Below are positions 1-12,025 of a stretch of 27,968 nt of DNA, piece by piece. Below the pieces are notes generated by a model. The model worked only from the letters and a program-made list of their open reading frames with translations, was not told the origin of the DNA and searched no databases. Source of the DNA: Ichthyophthirius multifiliis (lineage: Eukaryota > Ciliophora > Oligohymenophorea > Hymenostomatida); assembly GCF_000220395.1 (NCBI RefSeq), contig NW_004085864.1:2570-30537 (forward strand), given 5' to 3'. The position numbers were made by a program, and so were the translations under genes. Position 1 is the first letter of the stretch; the number at the start of each line of letters is the position of its first letter.

Positions 1-671
1 GTATGCCTCTTTACATTTAGGAGGCGAAGATTCTATAAATTCTCATTGGCCAAACACAATTCTCCAAAACGAATATATGAATACATCTACATCATCTACT
101 TAGGCCTATTTTAGTGGTTTTACAACGAATCTTTTAAGAGACACAGGTTACTATGCTGAAATAAACGCCTCTATGGAAGAATAAATTTTTATGGAAAAGG
201 AAAAGGCTGCGAATACGTCATGCGCAAATGTGATACTACTTTTAGAGAATATTGTAATCCTGAAACTGACGTTGGAATATGTGACTTTTATCACCATAGT
301 TTTGCTAATTGTAAAGCTGGTTTATATAATGATTCTGATTGTAATAATTTATTTGCCTACAAAGATGGAAAATGCTGGGATATTAATAGTATATATAATA
401 AAGAAGCTTATACAAAATAAAATGGAACTAAATTTGGTACTGATTCGAAATGTTTTAACGGAACCTTATTGGGTAAAAAATATAAAAAAAAAGATAAAAT
501 ACAGGGCAATTGCTATTAATATGAATGTAGTACAAATGGATAATAACTCACTATATATGTAGGATAAGTAAAATTAATTTCTGTAGTGCCAATGGAATAT
601 GCTTAAATAATCAATGTCTTTGTCTTGAAGGATTCTTTGGAGCAGATTACTCGAGTGATAAGCCTATTTGA
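1..671 (+). pseudogene. Leishmanolysin-like (M8) metallopeptidase, 3' part, frameshifted (copy 1)
   Basis: This is the C-terminal half of an M8 metallopeptidase, entering from the left edge, so its HExxH region is outside the window. It carries the third-zinc-ligand motif SHWPN with NEYMN (Met-turn), then a Cys-rich part (RKCDTTFREYCNPETD, CDFYHHSFANC) and an EGF-like tail, stopping at TGA 669-671. TAA and TAG codons fall where paralogues have Gln. Compared with the copy at 13428 it lacks one base near 12, one near 186-190 and about 110 bases near 571-580, each shifting the frame. The last EGF cysteine is replaced by Tyr (GADY against GEDC). It is about 98% identical by eye to 12781-13407 and shares that copy's 110-base deletion. 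It is either a recent duplicate pseudogene or a low-quality contig end. Family assignment is firm; the broken state is less so. Confidence 0.75.
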
Positions 672-2867
672 GTAGAATAAAAATGTTCAAATAAAAATTA
701 AAAAAAAAATTATATATTTTATATATGAATATTTATATAATTTATAAAAAATAAAAATAGTAATATTTTATTTAAAAAAAAAATATAAATTATTAAGATA
801 AGTAAACTTGAACTATAAATTATATATATTAAAAAACTATTTTAAAAAACTATTTATAAAAATAAATATTTTTGTAAATCTTTTCGTTTATTTAAAATTC
901 ATTTTTTTTTAAAAAAAAAGGCTATTCAATTTTAATAACTTTATTAATTTAAATAAATTCATATATATATAAATTTGGAAACAGAAATAAAATTAAATAT
1001 ATAAATACATATTTATTTATTTTTATATATATCATTTAAAAGGAAAATAATAAATATATTTATTAAATGCTTTTATTATTATTTAGATTAATCTCTATAT
1101 GCCTATTAAAAAATATACCAAATCAAAGATCCTTTAAAATTTTAATAAATTCAATAAAGGTAAACAATTTTTCAATTAAAATTTTTTTAAATTTAGAAAT
1201 TCAGTTCTTCTTTGTTTAATTTTCAAACATAATATTTTCTCATCAATTTATTGTTTAACTAAATTTTTTAAAAAATTATTGATTTATATTAATTTTTGAC
1301 ATATACAACTCTTTTTAATAAAGTTAGTTATAAATTCTTTATCATAACCATCTCTATTGTTTATAAACTAAATTATTTTCACAGAAAGTAATAATTCCTT
1401 ATTTTATATAAAACAAATAATAGAATATCTACACTAAATTATTTAAAGAATAATTCTGTCATAAAATTTATCAAATTTTTATCATATTTTCCAATAAAAA
1501 CTTATTAGAATTGAAAACAAGGATTTTTATTTATTTATTTTTCGAAAAAAAATAGAATTTTTTTCTTCCATATTGTTAATGCTTTAGCTTAAATTATATT
1601 TTAAATAACTATTTAATTGATTTTTTTAATTAAAAGTTAAAATATATCAAAAATTCCATTTATTATAATAAAAATTATATAATTATTTTTTTATTTATTA
1701 AATTAATTTAATTTATTTTTATATTTTTTATTCTAATTTTTTTATTTATAATAAATATCTTTTTAAATATAGTATATATATTTAGTATATTATAGTATTT
1801 TTTGTTTGAATAATATTCTAATGGTATCTGTGAAATGTTTAGTTAATTCTAAAAATCGTATTATAATAAAATAATTAAAATAAATTTACATATATTTATT
1901 ATAATATAAATTATAAAAAAATATTATATTATTTTATTTTTATTTTATTTATACTTTTTATTATAAAAATATTTTTATTCTATAAAATTAATATAAATTA
2001 TTCAAATGTATATAGATAACATTGTTTTAATATTAATATTTTTTATTTTTATTATTATGTAACAAGTATCGGCAACATTTGTTAAGGCAGTTTAAATTAT
2101 TTTATTAACTTATTGTAATAAATAATAATTATTGTTAGAATATATTAATGAAATATTAGATTCATTTTTTATTATTTTTTTTACCAAATTAAGGTTTAAA
2201 ATTATATAAAAGTTATAAATATGATTTGATAAGTTCTAGTAATAAGTATGTTTTTTTTTAAATTAAAAAGGATATGCTTAAATAAAGAAAAAAAAATTAT
2301 ATATTTTGTATGAATTAAATTATTATCAATAATTTATTAATTTATTTTTATTTTTTATAAAATAAAAACAAAATAAAATATATAATCACAATTATTTTTA
2401 TTAATAAATTAATTTTAGATTATTTTTTTAATATTTAAAAAATTATAATATATTATAAATTAATAAATATATTCTTTTATAATTTAAATTTTTATAAAAA
2501 AATATAAATTTTTTATAATATTTAATAAATAACAATAGAAATTAATAAAATATAGTTTTGTAATGTAAATTAAGTTTTAATATTAACTAAATCATTTATC
2601 AATTTAAATTATATGTTTATTTGTAAATTATTATTTATTAAAAAAAATTCTAAATTTATAATTTAATATCTTTTATATTTTCATTTTAGATATAATTTAC
2701 ATAATTTTTTATATTTTATATCATAAAATTAAAAAGAATTTATAAATATTAAAAATATATCTTATTTTTATTTTTAAATATAATATATTTATATATATAA
2801 AATATATTAAATATATATATATATAAAAATATATATATTTATTTATATATATATTTATATTATTTTC
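672..2867. other. AT-rich spacer between convergent leishmanolysin and acid phosphatase
   Basis: No open frame is supported under the ciliate code. The stretch is mostly A/T runs with TA tracts near 2760-2860. Two blocks of more ordinary sequence, about 1470-1560 and 1821-2240, recur at about 21780-21890 and 22079-22510 upstream of the third phosphatase. This marks the spacer as part of the duplicated module. The equivalent spacer in module 2 (14360-14720) is only about 360 bases and lacks these blocks. Confidence 0.6.
1821..2240. repeat. Conserved non-coding block, partner at 22079-22510
   Basis: Two sub-blocks match the block upstream of the third phosphatase: one with GAAATGTTTAGTT and TTCTAAAAATC (about 1831-1858), and one with ATTATTATGTAACAAGT followed by AAGGCAGTT (about 2051-2092). 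They keep the same order and similar spacing in both places. No reading frame is conserved. It could be a non-coding RNA, a 3' regulatory region or simply undecayed duplicate sequence. Confidence 0.5.
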
Positions 2868-4272
2868 TCACATTTTTTAACTCGATTCTATCTATATTTT
2901 TTCTCCTTTTAATTTATTTTTTTTACTACAAATACTTATTATAATATATAATAAGCAAGCAATTAAAATACACAAAATAATAGCTAAAAGTATCCAAAAA
3001 CCTATATACCAGAACATATTTTGAGTTTATTTAGGCTAATCTTATTTTTTACAATAAGAGTTATAGTCTTTTTATATATATTCTGATAATAATGCTTTAA
3101 AATCATTATATTTACATATATCTTATCCGTTGCAAATATTAATATATTTACCATTATATTTAACTTTAATATAATGTTAATCTTCTTAATCATCTTTATA
3201 TAACTCGAAAGCATAATTTGATGCAAACTCAGGTATTAATTCACATAATTCAGTTTATTATTATTATAATTTATAAGATTAAAGGCATTCTAAACTCGTT
3301 TATTTGAAAACCATCATAATAGGATTTAAATTTGTATCATGAGTTGATGCTATAGTTATTTTATGAACGTTTTTATTTTTATTTTAGATTCAAATTCTTG
3401 CAAAAGGAATTTGATATACGGAGTTAAAATTAACCTATTTAGTAAAGGAGTGAAATGTGTAACAGCCTTATAATATGCTTAAATATACTTCAAGAGTTCA
3501 TACTCTTCTTAGGTTATATTGTAATAAATACCTATATATCTTGAAGAAATTACCCAGTCTGTAAAATCATTAATATTATCGATTTAAAAAGTATGACTTA
3601 TGCCTACTTTTTCTAGCTATTTATATCACTTAATTTTCATATTTTTGGTAAAATTCATTTAACATTCCGATGTTTTCCTAAAGGCTTTCTGCTCTGAGTT
3701 TTGTTTTTGAAGGTTTACATATAAATCTAAGAGTATTTTATTCATCAGTATATTATTATATCACATATGGATAAAAGCCTTCAGGTAAAGCAAACTTTAA
3801 ATTATTATTATAAATAAAATTATTTACTTATTATGCAGGTTATTATTATTAATATAAATGATATGGAGCTTCTTTTAAATCATTATCTAAATTTTCAAAG
3901 TAATGTTATACCAGTTCTGAGAGGATATAAGCCAATTAAGAAACTTTATAAACTCTATAAAGTTCTATTTACATTAGAAGAAAATGCATATATACTATTA
4001 ACATCGTAATTTCCTGGAAGAAATTTTTAATTAGTAACATAATCTTAACGTATAAGAGTGCCTAAATTATACTGTTAAAGCATGCCAACTGATGATAATT
4101 ATCCTTCTCTTTCTTTATAATAGAGATAATAAGGCTTATCTTTTATTAACTCAGGATAAAGTGAATATCTTGCTCCGTGACGGATAGCTATTTAAACCAT
4201 TGTAAGATTTAAAGCAGAAAAAGATTTATTTATTGAAATAACAAAAAGTAAACATTTTAGAAAAAATATCAT
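2868..4272 (-). pseudogene. Membrane histidine acid phosphatase, frameshifted (copy 1)
   Basis: This is a histidine acid phosphatase (branch 2) that would hydrolyse phosphomonoesters through a phosphohistidine. From ATG at 4272 it begins with a hydrophobic signal peptide (residues 1-20), then RHGARYS with nucleophile His32, then SSNVNRTLQSLQSF, which matches the family's downstream substrate-binding Arg motif. The proton-donor motif ASTHDT follows, then a C-terminal membrane helix around WYIGFWILLAIILCILIA and a short Lys-rich tail, ending at TGA 2868-2870. Against the intact copy at 23209 it has an extra base near 3896-3900 that brings an early TGA, an extra A near 3606-3613 and a missing base near 3370-3385. 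All three lie in or beside homopolymers. Elsewhere the protein is well conserved, so recent inactivation or sequence error are both possible. It points towards the leishmanolysin fragment at 1-671. Confidence 0.85.
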
Positions 4273-4371
4273 TTTAAATAATTTATTTAAAATTTTGAAT
4301 TTTGAATATTTATAAATAAATATATATATATAATTGTTAAATAAATAAATATATATATAAATATATATATT

Positions 4372-4406
<35 letters not shown>

Positions 4407-6360
4407 TCTATTGATTATATAAATTTATATTTAATATATATATTTAGTACATACTAATTAATTTTTATTTAATTATATAGAAAATATTATATCAATATTT
4501 TTCTGATCTCTTATTAAAAAAAATATATATTAGTATTAAAATACTATTTATATTATATTTAATAAAGTTAATTAAATAAAATATATAGATAAAAATAATT
4601 TTATTATATATTTTATTATAAAATATTAGTTCTATTTTTTTAAAAAATTATATATGTATAAATAATATAAAATACATATATAATATTAATGATATAAAAT
4701 AAATAATATGATAAATTAAAGATATTTTGATAATCATAATAATAAATTTTTATTTAATATAATTTTTTTAATAAATATATTTAAATAATTTATTTAATAT
4801 GTCACGATAATAATTTTAATATGTTATTGTAAATTAATCATAAATATCTTTATATAAATTTAGTATTAATTCAATAGTTTTATTAAATAATATATATAAA
4901 TATATAAACAATTAATTTTTTTATTATATATTTTTTTTTTATATTCATATTTATTTATAAAAAATTTTAAAATAAATAAGATTTTTAAAAAATAAATACA
5001 AAAAGTATATTTACTTATTTAATTTTAAATTATTAATATACAATATTTATTTTTTTCATAAAATAAATAAAACTTAATAATATAATAAATTCAAAAATGC
5101 ATTTGATATATTCTTTTGTTTAAATAAAATACACAATTTATTATTTTTTTAGATTGAAATTAATTAAAATTTCCTTTTAAATTCGTTACTAATATAAATA
5201 TTGCTTGATATAATTATTTTTATATTTTAAAATTTATTTTGAAATTCTTTTTATTCTTTTATTAATTTTTAATTTTCTATATAAACGTTATATATATTAT
5301 AATTTTAGTTTTTATTTTTTATTTATTTTGGGATTTTTTATTTTTAAAAAAATTCTTTAATTCATTTTATGATTTTTTTTTTTACTAATATCCGAAAAAT
5401 TGATTTTTTTAACCATTATATATTTATTTAAAATAAAAAAGCACACATTTACAAAATTAAAAATTTCTATCTTTTAACATTTTTTGAAAATTTTTATTAA
5501 AAAAAATTAAATATATATTATATAATATTTAAATATATTTTTTATATGTCATATTTTAATAATAAATATTATAATAATCATATAAAATAAATTAAATTAA
5601 AATATATTATTTATAAGTACTTATGTCAATAATAAAATAAATTTAAATTTGTTAAAGTATTAAAAACTTTAAATTATTTTAAATATTTTTTAATTTATTT
5701 CCTAAAAAATTTATAGATCAAAATAAAGTTAAGAATCAAATAATTATCATTTATTTGATTTAGATTTTTAAAAATTATAATAAATTATATATTTATATTT
5801 AAAAAATGCATATATATATATATTTATTTATATAAATTTTAATAATTGCATAAATTAAATTTAATCTTAATTTATTTTTATAAAAAAAAAAATTAATTTT
5901 ATTTAATACTTTTTACAAGTACTCTGCATTTTAAAATTAGATAAAATTGTCTATTTTGAATTAATAAAAATAAGTGAAAATATTTAAACTAAATTATATA
6001 AAAATACTAAAATATAATAAATAATAAAAATAACATTTAAATATATTAAATTCTATAATAAAATAATAAGCATTTACTTATATTTATTATATTTTTTTAC
6101 TCTTACAACTAAAATAAATATTATAATTCACAAATGCAATATAATTAAACTAATTATTTTTTTATTTTTAAAAAAAAAACTTCTGTAAAAATAAAAAATG
6201 AATAATATAAATTCAAATATAAATAAAATATTAATTTATACTAAAATTAATTTAATTATTATTATATTATTATAAAAAAATAGATATAAAAAAATTTAAA
6301 ATTACGCCTACAACAAAACAATTTTTAATATATAACAAAAAAAAGTAAATAAAATAGAAA
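4273..6360. other. Divergent spacer, phosphatase 1 / degenerate leishmanolysin 2
   Basis: About 2.1 kb of A/T-rich DNA between two divergent starts, with no supported gene. It should contain the phosphatase promoter, but no motif can be named. A TA-rich tract lies at about 4318-4405. A block at 5151-5190 is repeated at similar distance in the other two modules. The last 60 bases before 6361 resemble those before 18128. Confidence 0.6.
5151..5190. promoter_or_regulatory. Conserved element about 0.9 kb upstream of phosphatase 1
   Basis: The run TTTTTAGATTGAAATTAATT followed by AAAATTTCCTTTTAAATT is nearly identical at 16884-16920 and recognisable at 25421-25465. Each lies 0.75-0.9 kb upstream of a phosphatase start. 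Surrounding A/T sequence is much less alike. A regulatory role is inference; shared ancestry alone could explain it. Confidence 0.35.
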
Positions 6361-7473
6361 ATAAAAAAAAATATTATAACCTTATTATTAATATTTATAT
6401 ATTTTTAATCTAAAACTCATTAAACAATATGTTTCCACAATAAAATGAAAAAAAATATTAATAAAAATATATCTTACTTGACATGAAATCTTTATATATC
6501 CGTAATTTACAAATAAAAGTCCACATAATATTTCAAAACATTACCTTCAAATGCTTAAAATAAAATGTTAACTGCTACTGCAAAAAATCCATATAATTTG
6601 CAATCGAATATTTTTTTCTAATTTAATAAAAATAATCCCAAGATCTAAATTATAAATGATATATTGAAATTTTGAATGTAAAGATATTGAAGTTCCTACA
6701 ATACATGTGACTATAGGAAAAAATTCTGTATAATATAACACAAATGAAGTAGAAGATTTTTAAGCCTAATCATATACGTGTTAATTATACTTGGTGGTGA
6801 AGATTCTGAAAATTCTAATTGGTAAAACACAATTTTACAAAACGAATATATGAATACATCATCTATATCATTGACTTAGGCTTATTGTAGTATTGTAGTG
6901 GTTTTACAGCCAATATTCTAAGATACACATGTTACTATGAGGAAATAAACGCCTCTATGGAAGAATAAATGTTTTATGGAAAAGGAAAAGGCTGTGAACA
7001 TGTTATGGGTAAATGTAGAACTTCAACAAGAGAATATTGTAATCCTGATACTGACTAATTATTATGCGATTTTTACCACCATGGATCTTCTAAATGTAGA
7101 GTTAGTATATTTGAAGATCAGGGAACCAAATTTGGGATTAATTCATGATCTTTTAATGAAAATTTATTGACTAAAAAAAACATATTTAAAAAAATTATAG
7201 GTAGTTGCTATAAATATGAATATAATTATAATGTATAATAATTCACTATATATGTAGGATAAATAAAACTTATTTATAGATAAAATTTAGAAGAAAAAAA
7301 AAGTAGAAAATTATAATGGATATATTTTATATTAGGAAAGCATACAAGAGTTTTGTAAGGTTAAAAAAAATATGCATGAATTTCTGTAGTACAAAAGGAT
7401 ATTGCTTAAAAATAAATATCGTTTTAAAAAAGGATTCTTTGAAGAAGATTGCTCTAGTAATAAACAAATTTGA
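6361..7473 (+). pseudogene. Degenerate leishmanolysin-like gene lacking active site (copy 2)
   Basis: This is a decayed M8 metallopeptidase. The position of the start codon reads ATA (6361-6363), where the copy at 26588 has ATG. Identifiable blocks are the propeptide motif region near 6420-6450, the part aligning to IEYFSRLIKIIPRS near 6600-6650, GGEDSENSNW near 6793-6825, the EEQMFYGKGKGCEHV stretch near 6960-7000, YCNPDT near 7030, and an EGF-like remnant ending in TGA 7471-7473. Near 6785 the sequence jumps from the AYA(L)Q region straight to LGGEDS, removing about 300 bases with the whole HEITH helix. A further deletion of about 60 bases near 7113 removes part of the Cys-rich domain, and several single-base shifts are present. 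It cannot make a protease. Confidence 0.85.
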
Positions 7474-8228
7474 TAAAAATAGACATATTTACTTTTCATA
7501 TTTTATACAAATAATTTATATTTAAAGAATATATATAATTATAATTTTTTATTTAGAAATGAAATGAAATTAAAATAATTAATTTATTTATTATAAAAAT
7601 TATATTTAAATTATAAAAAAAATGTATATAAATTAAGAATTTTTATTAAAAAATATAAATGAATAAATTTTTAATTATTAATAAATTAAATAAAAAAAAA
7701 TATAGTTAAACATATTAAATAAAATTAATTTTTTTTTTAAATATCATATTTCAAAATCTATTAAAGTTCTTTTATTTTAACAATAAGAAATATATAGAAA
7801 TTTATATAATTAAAAAAAAAAATTAAAAATTAAATTTTTATGAAAGTATAATTGATAAAAAAAAAATTATATGATTTGTGTTTTATAATAACTTATTGTT
7901 TAGTTTTTTAATATTAAATCTTCAAATCGTTATAAACTTAAAAATTTTAATTTGACATTTTTAAATATATAATAAAATAATTAAAAATTAAATATATATA
8001 TTTATAAAATTAACTTAAATAATATATAATTTTTGTTTTGTAAAGCATATATGACATTTTTATTTTTTAATTCATATATATATTATATATATATATTGCA
8101 TAGTTAAAATTTTATCTTTTAATATATTGTAAAGTTAATATTTATATATTTTTAAAATATTATGTTTATAATTTAAATATATAAATTTTATAATAAAATA
8201 TAAATTATATTATAGTAAATTTTTGTAA

Positions 8229-8282
<54 letters not shown>

Positions 8283-8669
8283 ATATTTTTTAATTTATTT
8301 ATTTATATATGTAACAAATTTAATAATACATTTTAATTATTTTTTTTATATTAAAAATTTTATTCGATATTTATAAATAGAAACTATTTCATATATGTGT
8401 ATATTTTTTTTATTCATTATAATTATTTATTTTAAATTCAATTTTAACAAACTAAATTTTATATGATTGATTTTATATCGACATAAATTAAATATAAAAA
8501 ACAATCATTAAAATTTAGATTTATAAAATTATATTTCATATAAAAAAACTTTATTAATAATATAATTTTTAAAAAATAAAAAAATTAATAATAATAAAAA
8601 AACTATATTAAAATAAAATATCATAAAAGTTAAAATATAATATGAAAACTATAATATAATATTGATGTT
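7474..8669. other. AT-rich spacer with TA microsatellite
   Basis: No gene is supported. The stretch is A/T runs plus the long dinucleotide tract at 8235-8274. Parts (for example about 7845-7930, with TTATATGATTTGTGTTTTA) match 19585-19680 in module 2. Confidence 0.6.
8235..8274. repeat. (TA)20 microsatellite
   Basis: Twenty uninterrupted TA units, the longest pure dinucleotide run seen in the window. Such tracts are prone to length variation and assembly error. Confidence 0.95.
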
Positions 8670-8960
8670 AATTTTTAGAATCGGCAAACACAAATGTTTC
8701 GATAATTAAATGTAAAAAAATCTATAAAAGTTCATAAATGTTTCTAAATCCAATTAATATTTTTCTTTTTAATAAAAAATATTGTAAGATTAAATCAAAT
8801 ATGAAATATTATTAATATTATTCCAAATGTGGGTTAATTTAAAAGATATAATATATAATTTTAATAACTGAACAATACGTCTGATTTGTTATAGCTTAAA
8901 AAAAATATGTCAGGATTTCCGTAATAAAATGCATATGTTCTAAATATTAAACATTTATGA
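8670..8960 (+). pseudogene. Ancient relic of leishmanolysin N-terminal region
   Basis: Weak but ordered similarity to the 5' part of the leishmanolysin genes. A segment near 8680-8725 resembles the KHQCAHDKMQKLYK-coding stretch, and one near 8747-8805 resembles the IEYFSRLIKIIPRS-coding stretch (an AATATTTTTCT core followed by a TTTAATAAAAA run). No open frame remains. A matching block at 20285-20540 in module 2 keeps the same order, so the relic predates the duplication. Chance similarity in A/T sequence cannot be excluded. Confidence 0.35.
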
Positions 8961-11900
8961 TAATGAATTCAATAAAAATAATTAAGATTTAAAATACACT
9001 ATATATATTTATGAATATTTACTATTATATATAGAAAAAGAAAACTTTTTATTTATTTATTCAAATTATATGTTTTTTTATAATTATATTATTTTTATTA
9101 TGGTTAAGAATATTAGTTTTTTAATTTTAATATTTTTTTTTGTTAATAATGTTATTATTATTTAACATATTAGACAAAACATTATGATTAAAGGAAGAAT
9201 TAAAGTGAAATGATAAAGTTAAACAATATTATAGAATTTTAAATTAATAATTAAAGATTTAAATAATTATTAGATAATAATTATATAACAAAAATAATTT
9301 AATTAAAATAATATATTTTATAAAAAAGTAAATTATTAACTTATATATGCATATATATTCAAATTTATATATTTAAATATTTATGTAATTAATATTTATT
9401 ATTTTTTATTAAAAAAAATAATATAAAAAAACTCTCTCTTTTTTTTTTTTTTTTCTAATAAATTAAAAAATAGTAAATAATATTAAAATTATATTTATTT
9501 TTTTAATAAAACTAAAGCTAAAACTTTAAAAAATAAAAAATCGTATTTTATTTCATATTAGTTTTTAAAAAATAATATAACTTAAATATATTTAGATATT
9601 TAAGTTATTTTATATATAATTTTATTTATATATAAATATAATTACGAAGATATTATATTTTCAGTGAAACTAATGTAATTTGAATATGATGAATAAGAGT
9701 GTATCTTTTGAATGTAAAATTTTATAAAAATAATGGTTTCTATACTATATAATTATACTAGATTCGTATATAGTTTTAAAAACTAATTTATTAAAAAATA
9801 AATATTAATAAGAAAATACAGAACATAATATTTTGTTTAAAAATTCAAAAAATATATAATTAATTTGCTAAATTCAAAAAAAAATTATTTATATGTATTT
9901 TTATTAATTATATATATATATTGAAAGAGCATGTATGTATTTTATTTAATTAATTAAATATTCAGATTGATTATAATTTTGATTATTTTGTGTAGGCTAT
10001 TTTTTTTTTTTCAGAAATATATTTATTTTAATTTTTTATTAATAAATAAGTTATTTTATTTCTAATTAAAGTTATTTTTAAGTTTTTTATACATTATTTT
10101 TAAAAAATAGATATAATTCTTTTTTCTGTAAAAAATATTATATGTATAATTTATAAGATTTAATTGTAAATAATATATATTCTAGGCATATATTATCTAT
10201 AATAACCCAAAACATGAGTTATATATATCCAAATTACTAATTATATTAAACATTTAATTTAAAAAGGACAATTCCAATCTATATCTTAAAATTAAAATAA
10301 ATATAGAGATTATCTAAATAAGTAGTAGGTTAAAGAAGATTTAAAATAAGCTAAATTATCATTTTGATTCGCAATAATCATATAGAACATATATTGCTTT
10401 TTAATTTTTTTTAAAAAAAACACAATTGAGTAAAAAAATAAAAAAAAATACTCTTTTTATTATTGTATTTTTCAAAAATATATAAAAAAAATAAAAATAA
10501 CTAACTATGTTAAAGAGTGATATATAAAAATCAAATTTTTAATCCAAATATATGTCTTTATAATAAAATTATATATTTATATATAAGTTATTATTATTTA
10601 ATTTTGGGCTTTTAAATAATTGATTTATACTGAATAATATTTTTGATTATTAATAATTAATTTATTTATTTAAAATAAAATATATTATATTATATAAAAA
10701 ATATTTTAATATGCTATTATTAAATGTTATTTTTATATTTCCACATAAAAGAAAGCAAGAGAAAAAAGAAGAAAAGTAATTAAAATAATTAAAAAAAAAT
10801 ATAGATTAAATATTAAACAGATTAATTTATATTGCAAATAATGTTTAATAAAAATTTGCTTTTTATTATAATTATTATTATATATAAATATGAAAACATT
10901 TTTATTAGTTTGAATTTAATTAAAACATTTAAAAAAAAAATATATATTTGCCAATTTAGATAATTTTCTATATTATTTATTATAAACATTAATATTTTTA
11001 AATTATATTTTAAAAAAAAATTCATAATAAATTTTATTTATAAAATTTTTAAAAAATATGATTTATTTTGTATTTTATAATAAAAAAAATATATATATAT
11101 ATATTTTTTTAATTAATATAACATTAAATTATTTATTATTAATTTAAATAATTTTAATTAAAAACCAAAAAATAAAAATTACATTTTTAAATATATATAA
11201 TATATAAAATTTATAATAATTATATAAATTTCACATATATTTAATTTCAAATTAGAAGAGTTATTATGATTCATTGAAATTTAAAATATTAAAAAAATAA
11301 TATATAAATAAAAAAAACTTTTTAAGTAAATAATAATTAAAATTTTTATAAAAAAAAAATTGTTTATATAAAGAAAAAGATAAAATAAATAAATTATAAT
11401 AAATATATATAAAAATATTTAAAATATATATAAATATATATTTATATTATTATTTATATTTATATTTAATATTAATATATAAAAATAAAAACTATATAAT
11501 AAATATTTTATAATATAACTATATTTAAAATATATTTTTTTTTTAAATTTTTTTTTTTATTCATTTTTAAATAAAAATAAATCTTTATTTTAACCTTTTT
11601 TAAAAATTAATACAAATTAAATAATAGATGTTGAGAATATAAATATATTTATTTACATTACATAAAATATATAAATTTTTTTTAAATAAAAATAAATGTA
11701 ATATTTTTTTTATTATAACTTTAATATTTTATATACTACTACAAAAAAAATTATTTTATGAAATATTATTTATGATAATCATTAATCTTTTACAAAAAAA
11801 AATTTTATTTTTTTAAAATTTAATTATATTTAATAATATTTATTATGATATATAATTTTATTTAAGTTAAAACTATTTATTATACATAAAATAAAAATAT

Positions 11901-12025
11901 TTTTTTATAGAAAATTAAATAATTATCATTATAAATATAATTTAAAATTTTACTATAAACATAAACCTTTATTCAAAATATATTAAATTAAAAATTAACA
12001 AATAATAAATAAGTCAATTTAAAAA
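8961..12025. other. AT-rich spacer upstream of the best leishmanolysin gene
   Basis: About 3 kb without a supported gene. The part to about 9625 aligns with 20560-21190, so it belongs to the duplicated module. From there to 12025 I found no partner in the window. A patch at about 10160-10420 is richer in G and C than its surroundings, but no open frame or family was recognised on either strand. A poly-T run of 16 lies at 9439-9454. The last few hundred bases must contain the promoter of the gene at 12026. Confidence 0.55.
9439..9454. repeat. Poly-T tract (16)
   Basis: Homopolymer run of T preceded by a short CT stretch. The corresponding position in module 2 (about 21009-21018) also has a T run but a shorter one. 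Confidence 0.8.

Larger units (their letters stand above)
1..9625. repeat. Segmental duplication module 1
   Basis: Order: leishmanolysin 3' end (+), spacer, phosphatase 1 (-), spacer, degenerate leishmanolysin 2 (+), relic, spacer. Genes and several spacer patches align in the same order with module 2. Confidence 0.75.

Noticed and set aside
191..562. Standard-code open frame starting MEKEKAANTS, also at 12969, 13773 and 6976
   Set aside because: It is the shifted frame of the leishmanolysin Cys-rich region. The true frame encodes YGKGKGCEYV and continues through TAA codons.
3002..3226. Standard-code minus-strand open frame of 74 codons
   Set aside because: It lies inside phosphatase 1 in the wrong frame.
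6361..7473. Programmed frameshifting as an explanation for the broken copies
   Set aside because: Shifts occur at different places in each copy, with large deletions and a lost active site. Decay or sequence error fits better.
7316..7525. Standard-code open frame of 69 codons
   Set aside because: Shadow of the EGF-like remnant of leishmanolysin copy 2, overrunning its TGA.
9990..10014. Intron-like GT...poly-T...AG segment
   Set aside because: No coding sequence on either side; T-rich runs ending in AG are common by chance here.
10822..11025. Minus-strand open frame of 67 codons in spacer
   Set aside because: Low-complexity Ile/Lys/Asn/Leu composition expected from A/T-rich DNA, with no partner in other modules.
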